Below, one piece after another: positions 44,256-53,549 of a stretch of DNA of 64,000 nucleotides. The notes beneath the pieces were generated by a model, which saw only the letters and a program-made list of their open reading frames with translations, searched no databases and was not told where the DNA came from. The position numbers and the translations under genes are program-made. This stretch comes from DASRJW01 sp964567755 (GTDB lineage Bacteria; Krumholzibacteriota; Krumholzibacteriia; G020349025). How positions within the stretch are numbered: position 1 is the stretch's first letter; every line of letters starts with the position of its first letter. The stretch covers positions 62,001 through 126,000 of the forward strand of contig CAZMNW010000015.1 in the NCBI GenBank assembly GCA_964567755.1. The letters are read 5' to 3'.

Positions 44256-45263
44256 ATGATCTCGGCAACGGAGATCCATTCCTCTTTGGCCAACAACGTC
44301 CTGCGCCTGATCTTGATGCCCACGGAGGCGTGCAACTTCCGTTGCACGTACTGCTACGAGGACTTCGAGATCGGGCGCATGGACGCCGGCGTGGTACGTG
44401 GCGTGCAACTTTACCTCTCACGGCGCGCCGCTGAACTCGAATTGCTGACGATATCCTGGTTCGGCGGCGAGCCGCTCATGGCCCGCGACGTGGTGGCGGA
44501 CATCATGTTGCACACTCAGGCGCTCGCGGTGGCGAATCCGAACCTGCGACTCGTCTCCGATATCACGACCAACGGCTTCCTGCTCACGCCACGCACGTTT
44601 GCTTCGCTCTTGGACTTGGGCGTCGGTACCTTCCAGGTGTCTGTGGACGGCCCCCGGGACGCCCACGATCGCACCCGGGTGCGGGCCGGGGGCGGCCCCA
44701 CGTTCGCGCGCATCTGGCAGCACTTGCTCGCGATGCGCAACGTGCGGCGCGATTTCACCGCGGTGGTGCGTTTGCACGTGCATGCGGCCAACGCCAGCCA
44801 CCTGCCAGGGTTCCTCGACAGCTTCGCGCAATGCTTCGGCGGCGACGGGCGTTTCCGCGTCCTGTTCAAGGAAGTCGCGGCATTGGGAGGACCTTGCGAT
44901 GCGGACTTCCCGTTCCTGGCGGCATCGGATCGCGAATCGACATTGGCAAAGTTGCGGCAGCAGGCGAGAGGGCTGGGGATCGAGCTCGTCGAAGGCGCCT
45001 TACCCGGGGTGTGCTACGCGGCACGAGGCAACGCCTTTGTCGTGCGCGCCGACGGACGCCTGAACAAATGCACTGTCGCTCTGGGCCATGCGGCAAATGA
45101 CGTCGGACGCATTCACGCCGACGGCAGGCTGGAATTGAGCGGGGCGAAGATGCATCCCTGGATGCGAGGCTTGTGGTCGGGAAACGCGACCGAGCTCGAG
45201 TGCCCGATGGAAGGTCTCGCCACCCCCGCGCCAGGTGCGCTCTCGCTGCGAGTGGGAAGTTGA
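44256..45263 (+). CDS. Radical SAM protein with SPASM-like C-terminus
   Basis: 335 residues; ATG 44256 has AAGGAAG upstream. The CX3CX2C cluster reads CNFRCTYC at residues 26-33, followed by ISWFGGEPLM and TTNGFLLTP, standard radical SAM barrel motifs. The C-terminal third has further Cys residues (GVCYAARGNAF, NKCTVAL, ELECPMEG), consistent with a SPASM-type auxiliary cluster, as in enzymes installing crosslinks in peptides (for example PqqE, anSME, cyclophane synthases). A substrate is probably the small lipoprotein encoded upstream; this is inferred from position. Confidence 0.88.
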   Translation: MISATEIHSSLANNVLRLILMPTEACNFRCTYCYEDFEIGRMDAGVVRGVQLYLSRRAAELELLTISWFGGEPLMARDVVADIMLHTQALAVANPNLRLVSDITTNGFLLTPRTFASLLDLGVGTFQVSVDGPRDAHDRTRVRAGGGPTFARIWQHLLAMRNVRRDFTAVVRLHVHAANASHLPGFLDSFAQCFGGDGRFRVLFKEVAALGGPCDADFPFLAASDRESTLAKLRQQARGLGIELVEGALPGVCYAARGNAFVVRADGRLNKCTVALGHAANDVGRIHADGRLELSGAKMHPWMRGLWSGNATELECPMEGLATPAPGALSLRVGS

Positions 45264-45344
45264 ACGCGCAAGAGCCTATAATCGATTCTTCATCGTCGGG
45301 GCGCCGCGGTTGGCCGCCGTGCCGCCGATGTTCCCACCGGGGTC

Positions 45345-46001
45345 ATGGTGGGACGGCGAATGCCAGATGGCGTGACGAATTCCGCGGTCCCGGAACCGAA
45401 GGTCACGAAAACGCCCCCACGGACGACGGCATCGGAGTCCTCTCTCGAGAGCACCGCAGAGCTTCTGACTCTCGTACGTCAGGGGGATGGCGAGGCGCGC
45501 GAGCGCTTGGTGGCGCGCTTCCTCCCCGTGTTCAAGCGTTGGGCGCACGGAAGGCTCCCCGCCGCGGTTCGGGACCTTGCCGAAACCGATGATCTCGTGC
45601 AGTCCTCCCTCCTGCGTGCGTTGGACTATGTAGAGGGGTTCGAGCCCCGGCGGCCCGGAGCATTCCTGGCCTACCTGCGGCGCATCCTGATGAACCAGGT
45701 GTGCGACGAGATCCGGCGGTCGAGCCATCGGCCCCGGCTCGAGGAGCTGTCGGAAGAGCTGCCGAGCCCAGGGCCGACCCCATTCGAGACCGTGGTCAGC
45801 CGCGAGAGCTTCGTGGCGTACGAGTCGGCTCTCGCAGCGCTCGGGGAAAGCGCACGCGAGGCCGTCGTCATGCGTCTGGAATTCGGTTTGGGCTATCGAG
45901 AGATCGCCGACGCGATCGGCAGTCCTTCAGCCAACGCGGCGCGGATGCTCATCGCGCGCGCGCTGGTGCACATGGCGGAGGCCATGCATGGCACACGATG
46001 A
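45345..46001 (+). CDS. ECF-type RNA polymerase sigma factor
   Basis: 218 residues from ATG 45345. Region 2 shows LPVFKRWAHGRLPAAVRDLA and DDLVQSSLLRALDYVEGFEP, with LRRILMNQVCDEIRRSS; region 4 shows LGESAREAVVMRLEFGLGYR and EIADAIGSPSANAARMLIAR. This resembles ECF sigma factors fused in operons with Ser/Thr kinases in planctomycetes and related groups. No anti-sigma factor is next to it; the overlapping kinase gene downstream probably controls its activity. Confidence 0.9.
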   Translation: MVGRRMPDGVTNSAVPEPKVTKTPPRTTASESSLESTAELLTLVRQGDGEARERLVARFLPVFKRWAHGRLPAAVRDLAETDDLVQSSLLRALDYVEGFEPRRPGAFLAYLRRILMNQVCDEIRRSSHRPRLEELSEELPSPGPTPFETVVSRESFVAYESALAALGESAREAVVMRLEFGLGYREIADAIGSPSANAARMLIARALVHMAEAMHGTR

Positions 46002-47748
46002 ACACGAGCCCGACATGACATTGCATCGGATTGCCGAGGCGGTTGCCGACGGAGCCGGCGTCGACTGGAGGCTCGCAGGGTCGGCAGAGCCGGAGCTCGC
46101 GGAGAAATTGAATTGCCTGCGCACCATCGAGTCGATCTCGCAACTCTGTCATCGCATCGGTGACGCCGAACCGGCTGCGAGCGTGACGAGCAGCAGCGCC
46201 AGCAACGCGCCGGATCGGAGCACCGCCGACGTGTTGGGCGATGTTTCACAATCCATTCCGTCGCAATGGGGGCACCTCCTGGTGCACGAGCGCATCGGCG
46301 GCGGAAATTTCGCCGAGGTGTATCGCGCCACCGATCCGCATCTGCAACGCGAGGTCGCTCTCAAGCTGTTCAAGCGCACGTCTAGGTCGACGGCGCACGA
46401 CAGTTTCTTGCAGGAGGCGCGCAGACTGGCGCAGGTCGAGCACCCGAACGTCATCACGGTGTATGGCGCCGACGCGCACGCGGATCGCGCCGGGCTGTGG
46501 ACCGAACTGCTTTCCGGCGAAACGCTGGAGCAGAGTCTGCATCAGCGCGGCCCGTTCAGCGCCGACGAGGCAGGGCTCATCGGCGCCGAGCTGTGTGCAG
46601 CCCTCGCAGCCATTCATGGCGTGGGTCTGGTGCATGGCGACATCAAGGCGAGCAACGTGCTGCGTGTCGATGGTGGACGCATCGTGCTCATGGATTTTGG
46701 CTGTGTGCGCGAGGATGGACCCCAGGACTTGCAGGACGCACGCCGGGTTGGGACGCCGCTTTTCATGGCACCGGAAGTCCTGCGTGGTGCTCCACCCAGC
46801 CGGGCCGCGGACGTCTATCAACTCGGAGTTCTCCTCTTCCGGCTGGTCAGTCACGCCTATCCGGTGCAGGCCGACACGCTCGACGAGTTGATGGCGAAGC
46901 ACGCACGAGGTGAGGTCCTGCGTCTGCGCGATTGCAGGGCGGACATTCCGGCCACCTTCATCCAGATCGTCGAGCGCGCGCTCGACCCCGATCCGGCCCG
47001 TCGCTTCACCAGCATGGGAGAAATGGAACGGGCGCTGCGCGGCACGCTGGCCCTGGAACGCCCGAGGGTCTCGCCGCGGTTGCGCCAGATGTTGATCGCG
47101 TCGGCGTTGGTCGGGTCTGCGGTGCTCATTCTGTTCGCTGTTCGACTTCGCGAGGCGGGGAAAATTCTTGGTGCGCCGCCGCGAGTGAATACAGTTCTGT
47201 ACCGCGTGCAAGCGGGAGTCGAGGAACCGCTCGGCGCCGATTCGCGACTTCGGCCTGGGGATGCCTTGTTCATGACCCTTCAGAGTCGGGAGGATCTGCA
47301 CGTCTACGTGCTCAACGAGGCGACCCGCGAACCCGGGGTGGTGAACGCGCTGTTCCCGGACCCCGGATTGCGGCTCCGCAACCCACTTGCAGGCGGTGTG
47401 GAACATCGTCTCCCGGCCGATTCACGCGGCGAGGCGTTCTGGCACGCGTCGCCTTCGGGAGGCGCGGAAAGGATTCTGGTGGTGGCCACGCGCGGTCGCT
47501 TCGAGGAACTCGAGCGCTTGATCGCACTGCAACAGCAGCAAGCGGCAGCGTCTCCCGAACTCGATGGGCAGCAGGCCGAAGATCTGCAGCTGCGCTCCAT
47601 CCAGTTGCGCAAAGCACAACCGACCGCGAGCGCCATCGATGCCTGGATGCAGGAGCTCGAAATCCGGCGCCAGCGGGACAAGGATCTTTGGTTCGACCTC
47701 CTGCGGCTCGAGCCAGAAACCGAGACCAGCACGCGCGCGCGGCCATGA
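45988..47748 (+). CDS. Transmembrane Ser/Thr protein kinase with DUF4384-like extracytoplasmic part
   Basis: 586 residues, ATG 45988 inside the end of the sigma gene (14-base overlap) with GGAGG upstream. Hanks-type kinase domain (about 97-360): GGGNFAEV (104-111), Lys126, catalytic VHGDIKASN (HRD Arg replaced by Gly), MDFGCVRE and APEVLRG. A transmembrane helix (MLIASALVGSAVLILFAV) follows, then a DUF4384-like periplasmic domain (GDALFMTLQSREDLHVYVLN) and a Gln-rich coil. RD-less kinases are generally not activated by activation-loop phosphorylation. Likely controls the ECF sigma factor. Confidence 0.9.
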   Translation: MAHDEHEPDMTLHRIAEAVADGAGVDWRLAGSAEPELAEKLNCLRTIESISQLCHRIGDAEPAASVTSSSASNAPDRSTADVLGDVSQSIPSQWGHLLVHERIGGGNFAEVYRATDPHLQREVALKLFKRTSRSTAHDSFLQEARRLAQVEHPNVITVYGADAHADRAGLWTELLSGETLEQSLHQRGPFSADEAGLIGAELCAALAAIHGVGLVHGDIKASNVLRVDGGRIVLMDFGCVREDGPQDLQDARRVGTPLFMAPEVLRGAPPSRAADVYQLGVLLFRLVSHAYPVQADTLDELMAKHARGEVLRLRDCRADIPATFIQIVERALDPDPARRFTSMGEMERALRGTLALERPRVSPRLRQMLIASALVGSAVLILFAVRLREAGKILGAPPRVNTVLYRVQAGVEEPLGADSRLRPGDALFMTLQSREDLHVYVLNEATREPGVVNALFPDPGLRLRNPLAGGVEHRLPADSRGEAFWHASPSGGAERILVVATRGRFEELERLIALQQQQAAASPELDGQQAEDLQLRSIQLRKAQPTASAIDAWMQELEIRRQRDKDLWFDLLRLEPETETSTRARP

Positions 47749-47764
47749 AAGGACGCGGGGTGGG

Positions 47765-50700
47765 ATGATTGCAGGTCCCCAATCGCTCCGACGTTTTCTG
47801 CGCCCCCTGCACTGGCGGCGCCTCGTGGCGCGCGTGGGCCTGGTGCTCGCTTGCCTGAGCGTCGCTCCCACTCTCCACGAGTCCGTGCCGACTCTTCATG
47901 CCGGCAATCGGGAGATCGGGGATTTCGTCGCCAACCGCCCTGAGGCCGGCGGTTGTTCACCCGATGCGATTCGCCACGACGTGCGCGTGCTACGCGATGC
48001 GCTCTCAACCGGCAACGCCATGGACATCCTGCAACGTGGCCGCCAGCTGTTGGGTACCGTCGAGCGCGCCTGTGGTCCATTCACTCTGGAGGCGGCAGAA
48101 GTCCTCGATCTGATCGTCGAGTGCGCCGGCCGCGCTGGCCGGGCCACGGACGCCGAAACTCAAGTGCTGGTGGAGCGCGCACTCCGCATTCATCTCGTGT
48201 TCTCGGACGACGTGCGCCTCGCCGAAAGCTTGCGCAGCACCGGACTGCACGACGAGTTGTGCAACCGACTGCCGGAGGCGAGCGAACTGTACGCACTGGC
48301 GGCAAGGATCCTGGCGGCGAAGCTGGGGCCGACATCGCTGCGTGTGGCCATGCTCGGCAACGATCTCGCCATCGTCGCGACGCGCAGGGGACGATATACC
48401 GAGGCCATCGCCGCTTACCGCACCGCGCTTGCTGCACTGGAAGCGGGGCCCGCGTCCGATCCGCTCGATATCGCTTTCGTGCTCAACGGTCTCGCCATCG
48501 CGTCCTTCGAGGCCGGAGAATACAGCGACGCGCGGGAAGCACACGAGCGGGCGGTGAAGTTGCGCGCAAGGCATCTGCCCCCGGATCACCCCAAGGTCGC
48601 CGAGAGCCTCAACAACCTAGGCGCGCTGCTGGCCCGGATGGGGGACGACTCCCGCGCGCTCGAGCTCTTCGAACGCGTTCTGGCCATCCGCAGGCAAACA
48701 TACGGCGAACGCAGCGCATTGACGGCGGCGGCCATGGTCAATGTCGCGCGTCTGCTGCTGCAACAGGGCAATCACGCGAGCGCGCAAAGTCTGTACACGA
48801 CCGCACTCGAGATCTTCGAGAACCAGAGCCGGGATCCGGGAATCGTCGCCTGCTACCTGGGGCTCGGAATCCTGCATCAAGAGACAGGTTCCTTGGCGCA
48901 AGCGCAGATCCAGTACGAAAAAGTCCTGGCGGTGAAAGACGAGCTTCTCGGGCCCGAGCATCCGTATGTCGGCGAGGCGCTGCACCGCTTTGCGGCGCTG
49001 CATTACGCCGCGGGAGATCTGGATGCAGCACGCAAGCGGTGTGCGGTGGCGCTTGCCATCCGCCGCGCGAGCCTAGGGTCCCAGCATCCCGAAGTTGCGG
49101 AGAGCATGGTGCTCTTGGCGACGGTCGAGGCCGCGAGCGGCAATGCCAACGCGGCATTTCGCATGGCTGCGGACGCCGAAGCGATGGCGCTCCAACACCA
49201 GCAATTCGCGTCGCGCACTTTGACAGAGCGCGAGGCTCTGCTCTTGGCATCGGTGCGGGCCCGCGGCCTGGATCTCATGCAAGATCTCGCCGATCGCGGC
49301 CTGGTGGAATCGCCAGGAATCGCGCGGCGAGTGTGGGAAGCGGTGATCCGTTCACGGGCGCAGGTGCTCGATGAGATGATGCAGCGCAGCCACGCGGCGG
49401 CCTTGGGCGATGATCCTGAGCTCGCGCGTCTGATGGGCGATCTCCAGGAAGCAAGCGTGCGTTTCGCGAACCTCGCCTTGCGTAGCGCCAGCGCGGAGCG
49501 CGTGCAAGAAGCGGAACGTGCCAAGGTGATGGCGGAGCGTGCGCTGGCGGAGAAGAGCCTGGTGTATCGAGAATGGCGGACCCGCAGCACGTTGGGACTG
49601 GACGCGGTTGCGCGCAGCCTGCCGCCCGGTGACGCGCTCGTGGCCTTCTCGGTCTACCGGAGGCCGGGTCGTCCCGGGTCCGAGGATGCATCGGACCGCG
49701 CTCTCGCCGCTTTCGTTCTCGCGGGCACGAATGAACCGCGGCGCATCGCACTTGGACCCATGCAACACATCGATTCATTGGTGGTGCGATGGGGCGTCGA
49801 GGCGGCCGTCGGGGTCGGGGCGCGAGGACGCAGCGCGGTGCAAAGCGAAGCGGCCTACCGACGGGCGGGAGATGCGCTGCGCCGCGCAGTGTGGGATCCA
49901 ATGCGATCTGCCATTGCAGGAGCCGCGCACGTGTACATCGTGACCGACGGCGTGCTGCACCTGGTGAACTTCGCCGCGCTCCCCCAAGGCGATCCCGAAT
50001 CACCGCACGACGGCTATTTGGCCGACGCGAATGTGCGTGTGCACAGCCTGGCTTCCGAGCGCGATCTCGTGCGAGTAGCGGCCGAAACTCCGGGGCGTGG
50101 ATTGCTGGCGATGGGGGGTGCCGATTTCGATGGTGCGGGAGCCGGTGCTGCCTCAATCGAGTCGTCGATGTTGCCAGGCGTGGCAGACGATGGCATCGGC
50201 ACGCTCGCCTTGCGCGGGCCCACCGCTCCATGTGCCGATCTTGCCGCGTTGCATTTCGTGCCACTGCCGGGATCGGCGCGCGAGGTGCACGACATCGCCA
50301 GACTTTGGGGTCAGGGGGCGGTCGTCCGCACCGGGATGGCGGCGAGCGACGTGGCCTTCCGCGCCGAAGCTCCGGGCAAGCGCGTGCTGCATCTGGCGAC
50401 GCACGGATTCTTCCTGTCGACCGCGTGCTCGCCAGCTCTGGAGGGAACACGCGGAATTCATCTCCGGCAGCGCCGCCCGACGCGAGCGCCCGCGGTGCAA
50501 GGTTCCCAAGCAGGCATGGCTCTGGCCGGCGCCAATCGCCGCGATGCTGCGGCCAGCGCCGGTGACGACGGCATTCTCACGACTGAGGAGATCGCCGCGC
50601 TCGACCTGCGCGGCGTCGAGTGGGCCGTGCTGTCCGCGTGCAACACCGGCGTCGGTGAAGTGCAGATGGGTGAAGGAGTCCTTGGCCTGCGTCGCGCGTT

Positions 50701-50929
50701 CCAAATCGCGGGTGCACGGTCGTTGATCATGAGCCTCTGGCCGGTGGCCGACGAACCGACACGGGCGTGGATGCAAGCGCTCTACCGAGCACGGTTGCTC
50801 CTGGGGCTCGGCACGGCTGATGCTGTTCATCACGCGCACACCACCGTTCTCGCCGCGAGGCGCGCCCGCGGCGAAAGTACCCACCCCTTCTACTGGGCCG
50901 GCTTCGTCTCCGCCGGCGACTGGCGCTAG
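47765..50929 (+). CDS. TPR protein with C-terminal CHAT (caspase-like) domain
   Basis: 1054 residues from ATG 47765 with GGGGTGGG upstream; the longer frame to 47564 lies inside the kinase gene. An N-terminal hydrophobic segment (VARVGLVLACLSVAPTLH) suggests an anchor. About ten tetratricopeptide repeats (for example NLGALLARMGDDSRALELFE; LGILHQETGSLAQAQIQYEK) fill 180-520. The CHAT domain (about 640-1054) has the His/Cys dyad: LHLATHGFF (His880) and LSACNTGVGE (Cys959), as in separase-like peptidases. Possibly a regulated protease in the kinase-sigma pathway. Confidence 0.9.
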   Translation: MIAGPQSLRRFLRPLHWRRLVARVGLVLACLSVAPTLHESVPTLHAGNREIGDFVANRPEAGGCSPDAIRHDVRVLRDALSTGNAMDILQRGRQLLGTVERACGPFTLEAAEVLDLIVECAGRAGRATDAETQVLVERALRIHLVFSDDVRLAESLRSTGLHDELCNRLPEASELYALAARILAAKLGPTSLRVAMLGNDLAIVATRRGRYTEAIAAYRTALAALEAGPASDPLDIAFVLNGLAIASFEAGEYSDAREAHERAVKLRARHLPPDHPKVAESLNNLGALLARMGDDSRALELFERVLAIRRQTYGERSALTAAAMVNVARLLLQQGNHASAQSLYTTALEIFENQSRDPGIVACYLGLGILHQETGSLAQAQIQYEKVLAVKDELLGPEHPYVGEALHRFAALHYAAGDLDAARKRCAVALAIRRASLGSQHPEVAESMVLLATVEAASGNANAAFRMAADAEAMALQHQQFASRTLTEREALLLASVRARGLDLMQDLADRGLVESPGIARRVWEAVIRSRAQVLDEMMQRSHAAALGDDPELARLMGDLQEASVRFANLALRSASAERVQEAERAKVMAERALAEKSLVYREWRTRSTLGLDAVARSLPPGDALVAFSVYRRPGRPGSEDASDRALAAFVLAGTNEPRRIALGPMQHIDSLVVRWGVEAAVGVGARGRSAVQSEAAYRRAGDALRRAVWDPMRSAIAGAAHVYIVTDGVLHLVNFAALPQGDPESPHDGYLADANVRVHSLASERDLVRVAAETPGRGLLAMGGADFDGAGAGAASIESSMLPGVADDGIGTLALRGPTAPCADLAALHFVPLPGSAREVHDIARLWGQGAVVRTGMAASDVAFRAEAPGKRVLHLATHGFFLSTACSPALEGTRGIHLRQRRPTRAPAVQGSQAGMALAGANRRDAAASAGDDGILTTEEIAALDLRGVEWAVLSACNTGVGEVQMGEGVLGLRRAFQIAGARSLIMSLWPVADEPTRAWMQALYRARLLLGLGTADAVHHAHTTVLAARRARGESTHPFYWAGFVSAGDWR

Positions 50930-51217
50930 AGTCGATCATGATCGAGTCGAGCCTCCGACCGATTCCGGATCACCACAACCTCCTCGATTGCCATGGCTGA
51001 TTCGGGGTTCGTCAGAACCACGCGACCGCGAATCCCTCCGTGGAACTACGGAGTTGGCGTCGTGCGCGTGCTGGCCGCGTGCGCCTCTGGCGGTCGCATT
51101 CCCGTCGCATCTCATGTATTTTCATGGGGAACGAGGCCCCGGGACAATACGGCGATCCGGCGCAGTCAGGCCTGGTCTCCGCGTCCCATTGCGTACGTCC
51201 GTTTCCAGGGTGGCGCC

Positions 51218-52069
51218 GTGGATCCTGCGTTTCGAAGCCGAGCATGCTCTGCGTTCGTGTTGCTCTTCGCCTTGAGCACCGGTTGCGGCGCGAGCCCAGT
51301 GGACCGCCTGCAGGCGCGACTCGCACTCAAGGAAGGCAACCGCAGCTACCTCGCTGGCCATTATCGGGAAGCGATCGCACACTACGACCGGGCTCTTGTG
51401 CACGTACCGATGCAGGCAGAGCCGTATCTCAATCGCGCCTACGGCCAGGTTGCACTGTTCCGGAACAGCACAGATCGGGCGGCGAGCCGGCAGCTGGCAG
51501 ACAGCGCCATCGCTTCCTTCCAGGGCTATTTGCAGCGGATCGAAGCCCGGCCTGACGCCTTCCAGGGCCCAGGCCGTGCACGGATCGAGCAGCACATCCT
51601 GACTCTCTTTCTCGAATCCGAACAGCCGGACAAGGTGTTCGCGTTCCTGCGCGAAAAGCTGCAGCGAGACCCACGCGATGTCGCGACACTCGCGATGCTT
51701 GCCAATCTCGTCCTGGAACGAGGGGACATCGATCAGGCGTTGGACCTGCAGCGCCGGCGCCTCGGGATCGAACCCAACAGCCCGGAGGCGCACTATGCGC
51801 TCGGCGTCGCGATCTGGAAATGCGCCTACTACGACAAGGTGGCGTCCGAGAAACGACAAGTGCTCGTCGACGAGGGATTGCGCACGATGCTGCGCGCGGT
51901 CGATTTGCGCCCGGATTATTTCGAAGCCCTCATCTACGTGAATCTGCTGTACCGCGAGTGCGCCAAGCACGCGCAGAGCGAAGCGGAACGCGCCTCCTTC
52001 GAGCTCAAGTACAAAGAATACGAAGCGCGCGCACAACGGGTGCGCGAGGCACAGAACGGCGCCAGCTAG
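51218..52069 (+). CDS. TPR lipoprotein
   Basis: 283 residues if GTG 51218 is used; longer in-frame ATG at 50993 gives an extra 75 residues without signal character. From GTG, FRSRACSAFVLLFALSTGCG is a lipoprotein signal with lipobox STGC. Then tetratricopeptide repeats: GNRSYLAGHYREAIAHYDRA, FLREKLQRDPRDVATLAMLA, DIDQALDLQRRRLGIEPNSP and HYALGVAIWKCAYYDKVASE. Scaffold of an envelope complex, perhaps acting with the CHAT protein or the TonB operon that starts 48 bases later. Confidence 0.72.
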   Translation: MDPAFRSRACSAFVLLFALSTGCGASPVDRLQARLALKEGNRSYLAGHYREAIAHYDRALVHVPMQAEPYLNRAYGQVALFRNSTDRAASRQLADSAIASFQGYLQRIEARPDAFQGPGRARIEQHILTLFLESEQPDKVFAFLREKLQRDPRDVATLAMLANLVLERGDIDQALDLQRRRLGIEPNSPEAHYALGVAIWKCAYYDKVASEKRQVLVDEGLRTMLRAVDLRPDYFEALIYVNLLYRECAKHAQSEAERASFELKYKEYEARAQRVREAQNGAS

Positions 52070-52117
52070 TTGGTCACCGTCGGTGAGCAGCGAGTCCACC
52101 AGAATGGATGGTTGGCG

Positions 52118-52831
52118 GTGACGAGCCAAACACAGACCGCACTGTTCGGAAGCCTGATCGAGTCGCGGCAAGAGCGCAGGACGCCACTGCGTTTCGTGGC
52201 GCTGCAGATCGCCATCGCCGTGCACGCCGTGGCCCTGGGAATCATCTTGATCGAGAACTGGCTCGACATCCCGCCCATTCACGAGCCGAACGTGAACGTG
52301 TCCTTCGCTCAGATCGTCCCGCCGCCGCCGCCACCTCCACCAGCCCCGGCCGCCAAACCGGAGGTCCCCAAGGTCGAGCCCAAGGTCGAGATCCCCCCGC
52401 CCGACGTGATGATGGAACCGGTCGAGATGCCCGATACCATCGACATGGCTCCAATCGCTGAGACGAGCACGAGCACTGGTGTCGAAGGTGGCGTCGAGGG
52501 GGGTGTCGAAGGCGGCGTCCTCGGAGGAGCCTTGCTTGGACCGGAGGTCGTGCGCATCCAGTCTCCCAATCCCCCAGAGGTGCTGTACGACGTCCGGCCC
52601 GATTACCCGCGTCTCGCTCTGGCATCGCGTGTCGCTGGCACGGTGATCCTGAAAGTCGTCATTCTCCGCGATGGCACCGTGGGCGACATCGCGGTGCTGC
52701 GAGGGCTCCCGATGGGTCTTACCGAGGCCGCGGTGGATGCGGTCAAGCGCCGGCGTTACAAACCCGCGACAACACCCGGCGGCGAGCCCGCCGAGATCGA
52801 GTGCACCATCACCGTCAACTTCAAACTCTGA
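52118..52831 (+). CDS. tonB: TonB family energy transducer
   Basis: 237 residues from GTG 52118; TTG 52070 is an alternative start. A single N-terminal transmembrane helix (FVALQIAIAVHAVALGIILI, about 26-45) is followed by a Pro-rich stretch with nine consecutive prolines and a Glu/Pro/Val linker, a Gly-Val-Glu-rich region encoded by a 12-base repeat, and a TonB C-terminal domain (PPEVLYDVRPDYPRLALASR, VILKVVILRDGTVGDIAVL, AAVDAVKRRRYKPA). It transmits proton-motive force from ExbB/ExbD to TonB-dependent receptors, such as the two encoded at 58-64 kb. Confidence 0.93.
   Translation: MTSQTQTALFGSLIESRQERRTPLRFVALQIAIAVHAVALGIILIENWLDIPPIHEPNVNVSFAQIVPPPPPPPPAPAAKPEVPKVEPKVEIPPPDVMMEPVEMPDTIDMAPIAETSTSTGVEGGVEGGVEGGVLGGALLGPEVVRIQSPNPPEVLYDVRPDYPRLALASRVAGTVILKVVILRDGTVGDIAVLRGLPMGLTEAAVDAVKRRRYKPATTPGGEPAEIECTITVNFKL
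52481..52516 (+). repeat. In-frame 12-base tandem repeat in tonB
   Basis: Three 12-base units starting GTCGAAGG-type encode repeated VEGG in the linker of TonB. Slippage there would change linker length in steps of four residues. Confidence 0.7.
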
Positions 52832-52844
52832 GAGGGGAGCTGGG

Positions 52845-53549
52845 ATGGAAGGGACGTTTGGACCAGTCGATATTTGGCATTCGATGGGAATCGTTGGCAA
52901 ATGTGTGCTCATCTTCTTGCTTCTGATGTCTGTCTATTCGATCGGAGTCATGGTCGAACGGTACGTCTTGTTTGACAAGGCGCGCAAGCAAACGTTGCGC
53001 TTCGTCGACGTGGCCAAGACCTTGCTTCCCAAGGGTGATGTGCACACGTTGCTCGAGGAAACCAAGAGATACCCGAAAAGCCATCTGGCGCACATCTACG
53101 CCGCTGCGATCGTCGACTGGTACGACTTCAGGCACAACCCCGAACCTCCGATCGGTTTCGACGAGACCATGGCGCGCGCGGTCGAGCGTGAGGCAGTGGT
53201 CATGGTGCAACAACTCAAGCGCGGACTCCCCGGACTGGCTTCGATCGGCGCCACGGCACCGTTCGTCGGTCTCTTCGGCACCGTGGTTGGCATCATGAAC
53301 GCTTTCTTCGCCATGGCCACGGCCGGGGAAGGTGGGATCGGCACCGTGGCCGGCGGCATCGCCGAGGCGCTGGTCAACACCGCCGTCGGGCTTTTCGTGG
53401 CGTTGCCGGCCGTGTGGGCCTTCAATTACTTCCTCAACCGCGTCGAACGGTTTCGTGCCGAGATGGCCAATTCGGGGTCCGAGCTGGTGGATTATTTCGT
53501 CAAACACTGCCGGAGCGAAGCATGGAAATTGGCGATGACCAAGAACTGA
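52845..53549 (+). CDS. exbB: ExbB/TolQ/MotA family proton channel
   Basis: 234 residues, ATG 52845 with GGGGAG upstream. Three transmembrane helices (GKCVLIFLLLMSVYSIGVMV; LASIGATAPFVGLFGTVVG; AEALVNTAVGLFVALPAVWA) with the conserved GLxxIGxTAPFxGLFGTV signature are typical of ExbB. The cytoplasmic loop between helices 1 and 2 carries DKARKQTLRFVDVAK. With ExbD proteins it forms the inner-membrane proton channel powering TonB. Confidence 0.94.
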   Translation: MEGTFGPVDIWHSMGIVGKCVLIFLLLMSVYSIGVMVERYVLFDKARKQTLRFVDVAKTLLPKGDVHTLLEETKRYPKSHLAHIYAAAIVDWYDFRHNPEPPIGFDETMARAVEREAVVMVQQLKRGLPGLASIGATAPFVGLFGTVVGIMNAFFAMATAGEGGIGTVAGGIAEALVNTAVGLFVALPAVWAFNYFLNRVERFRAEMANSGSELVDYFVKHCRSEAWKLAMTKN

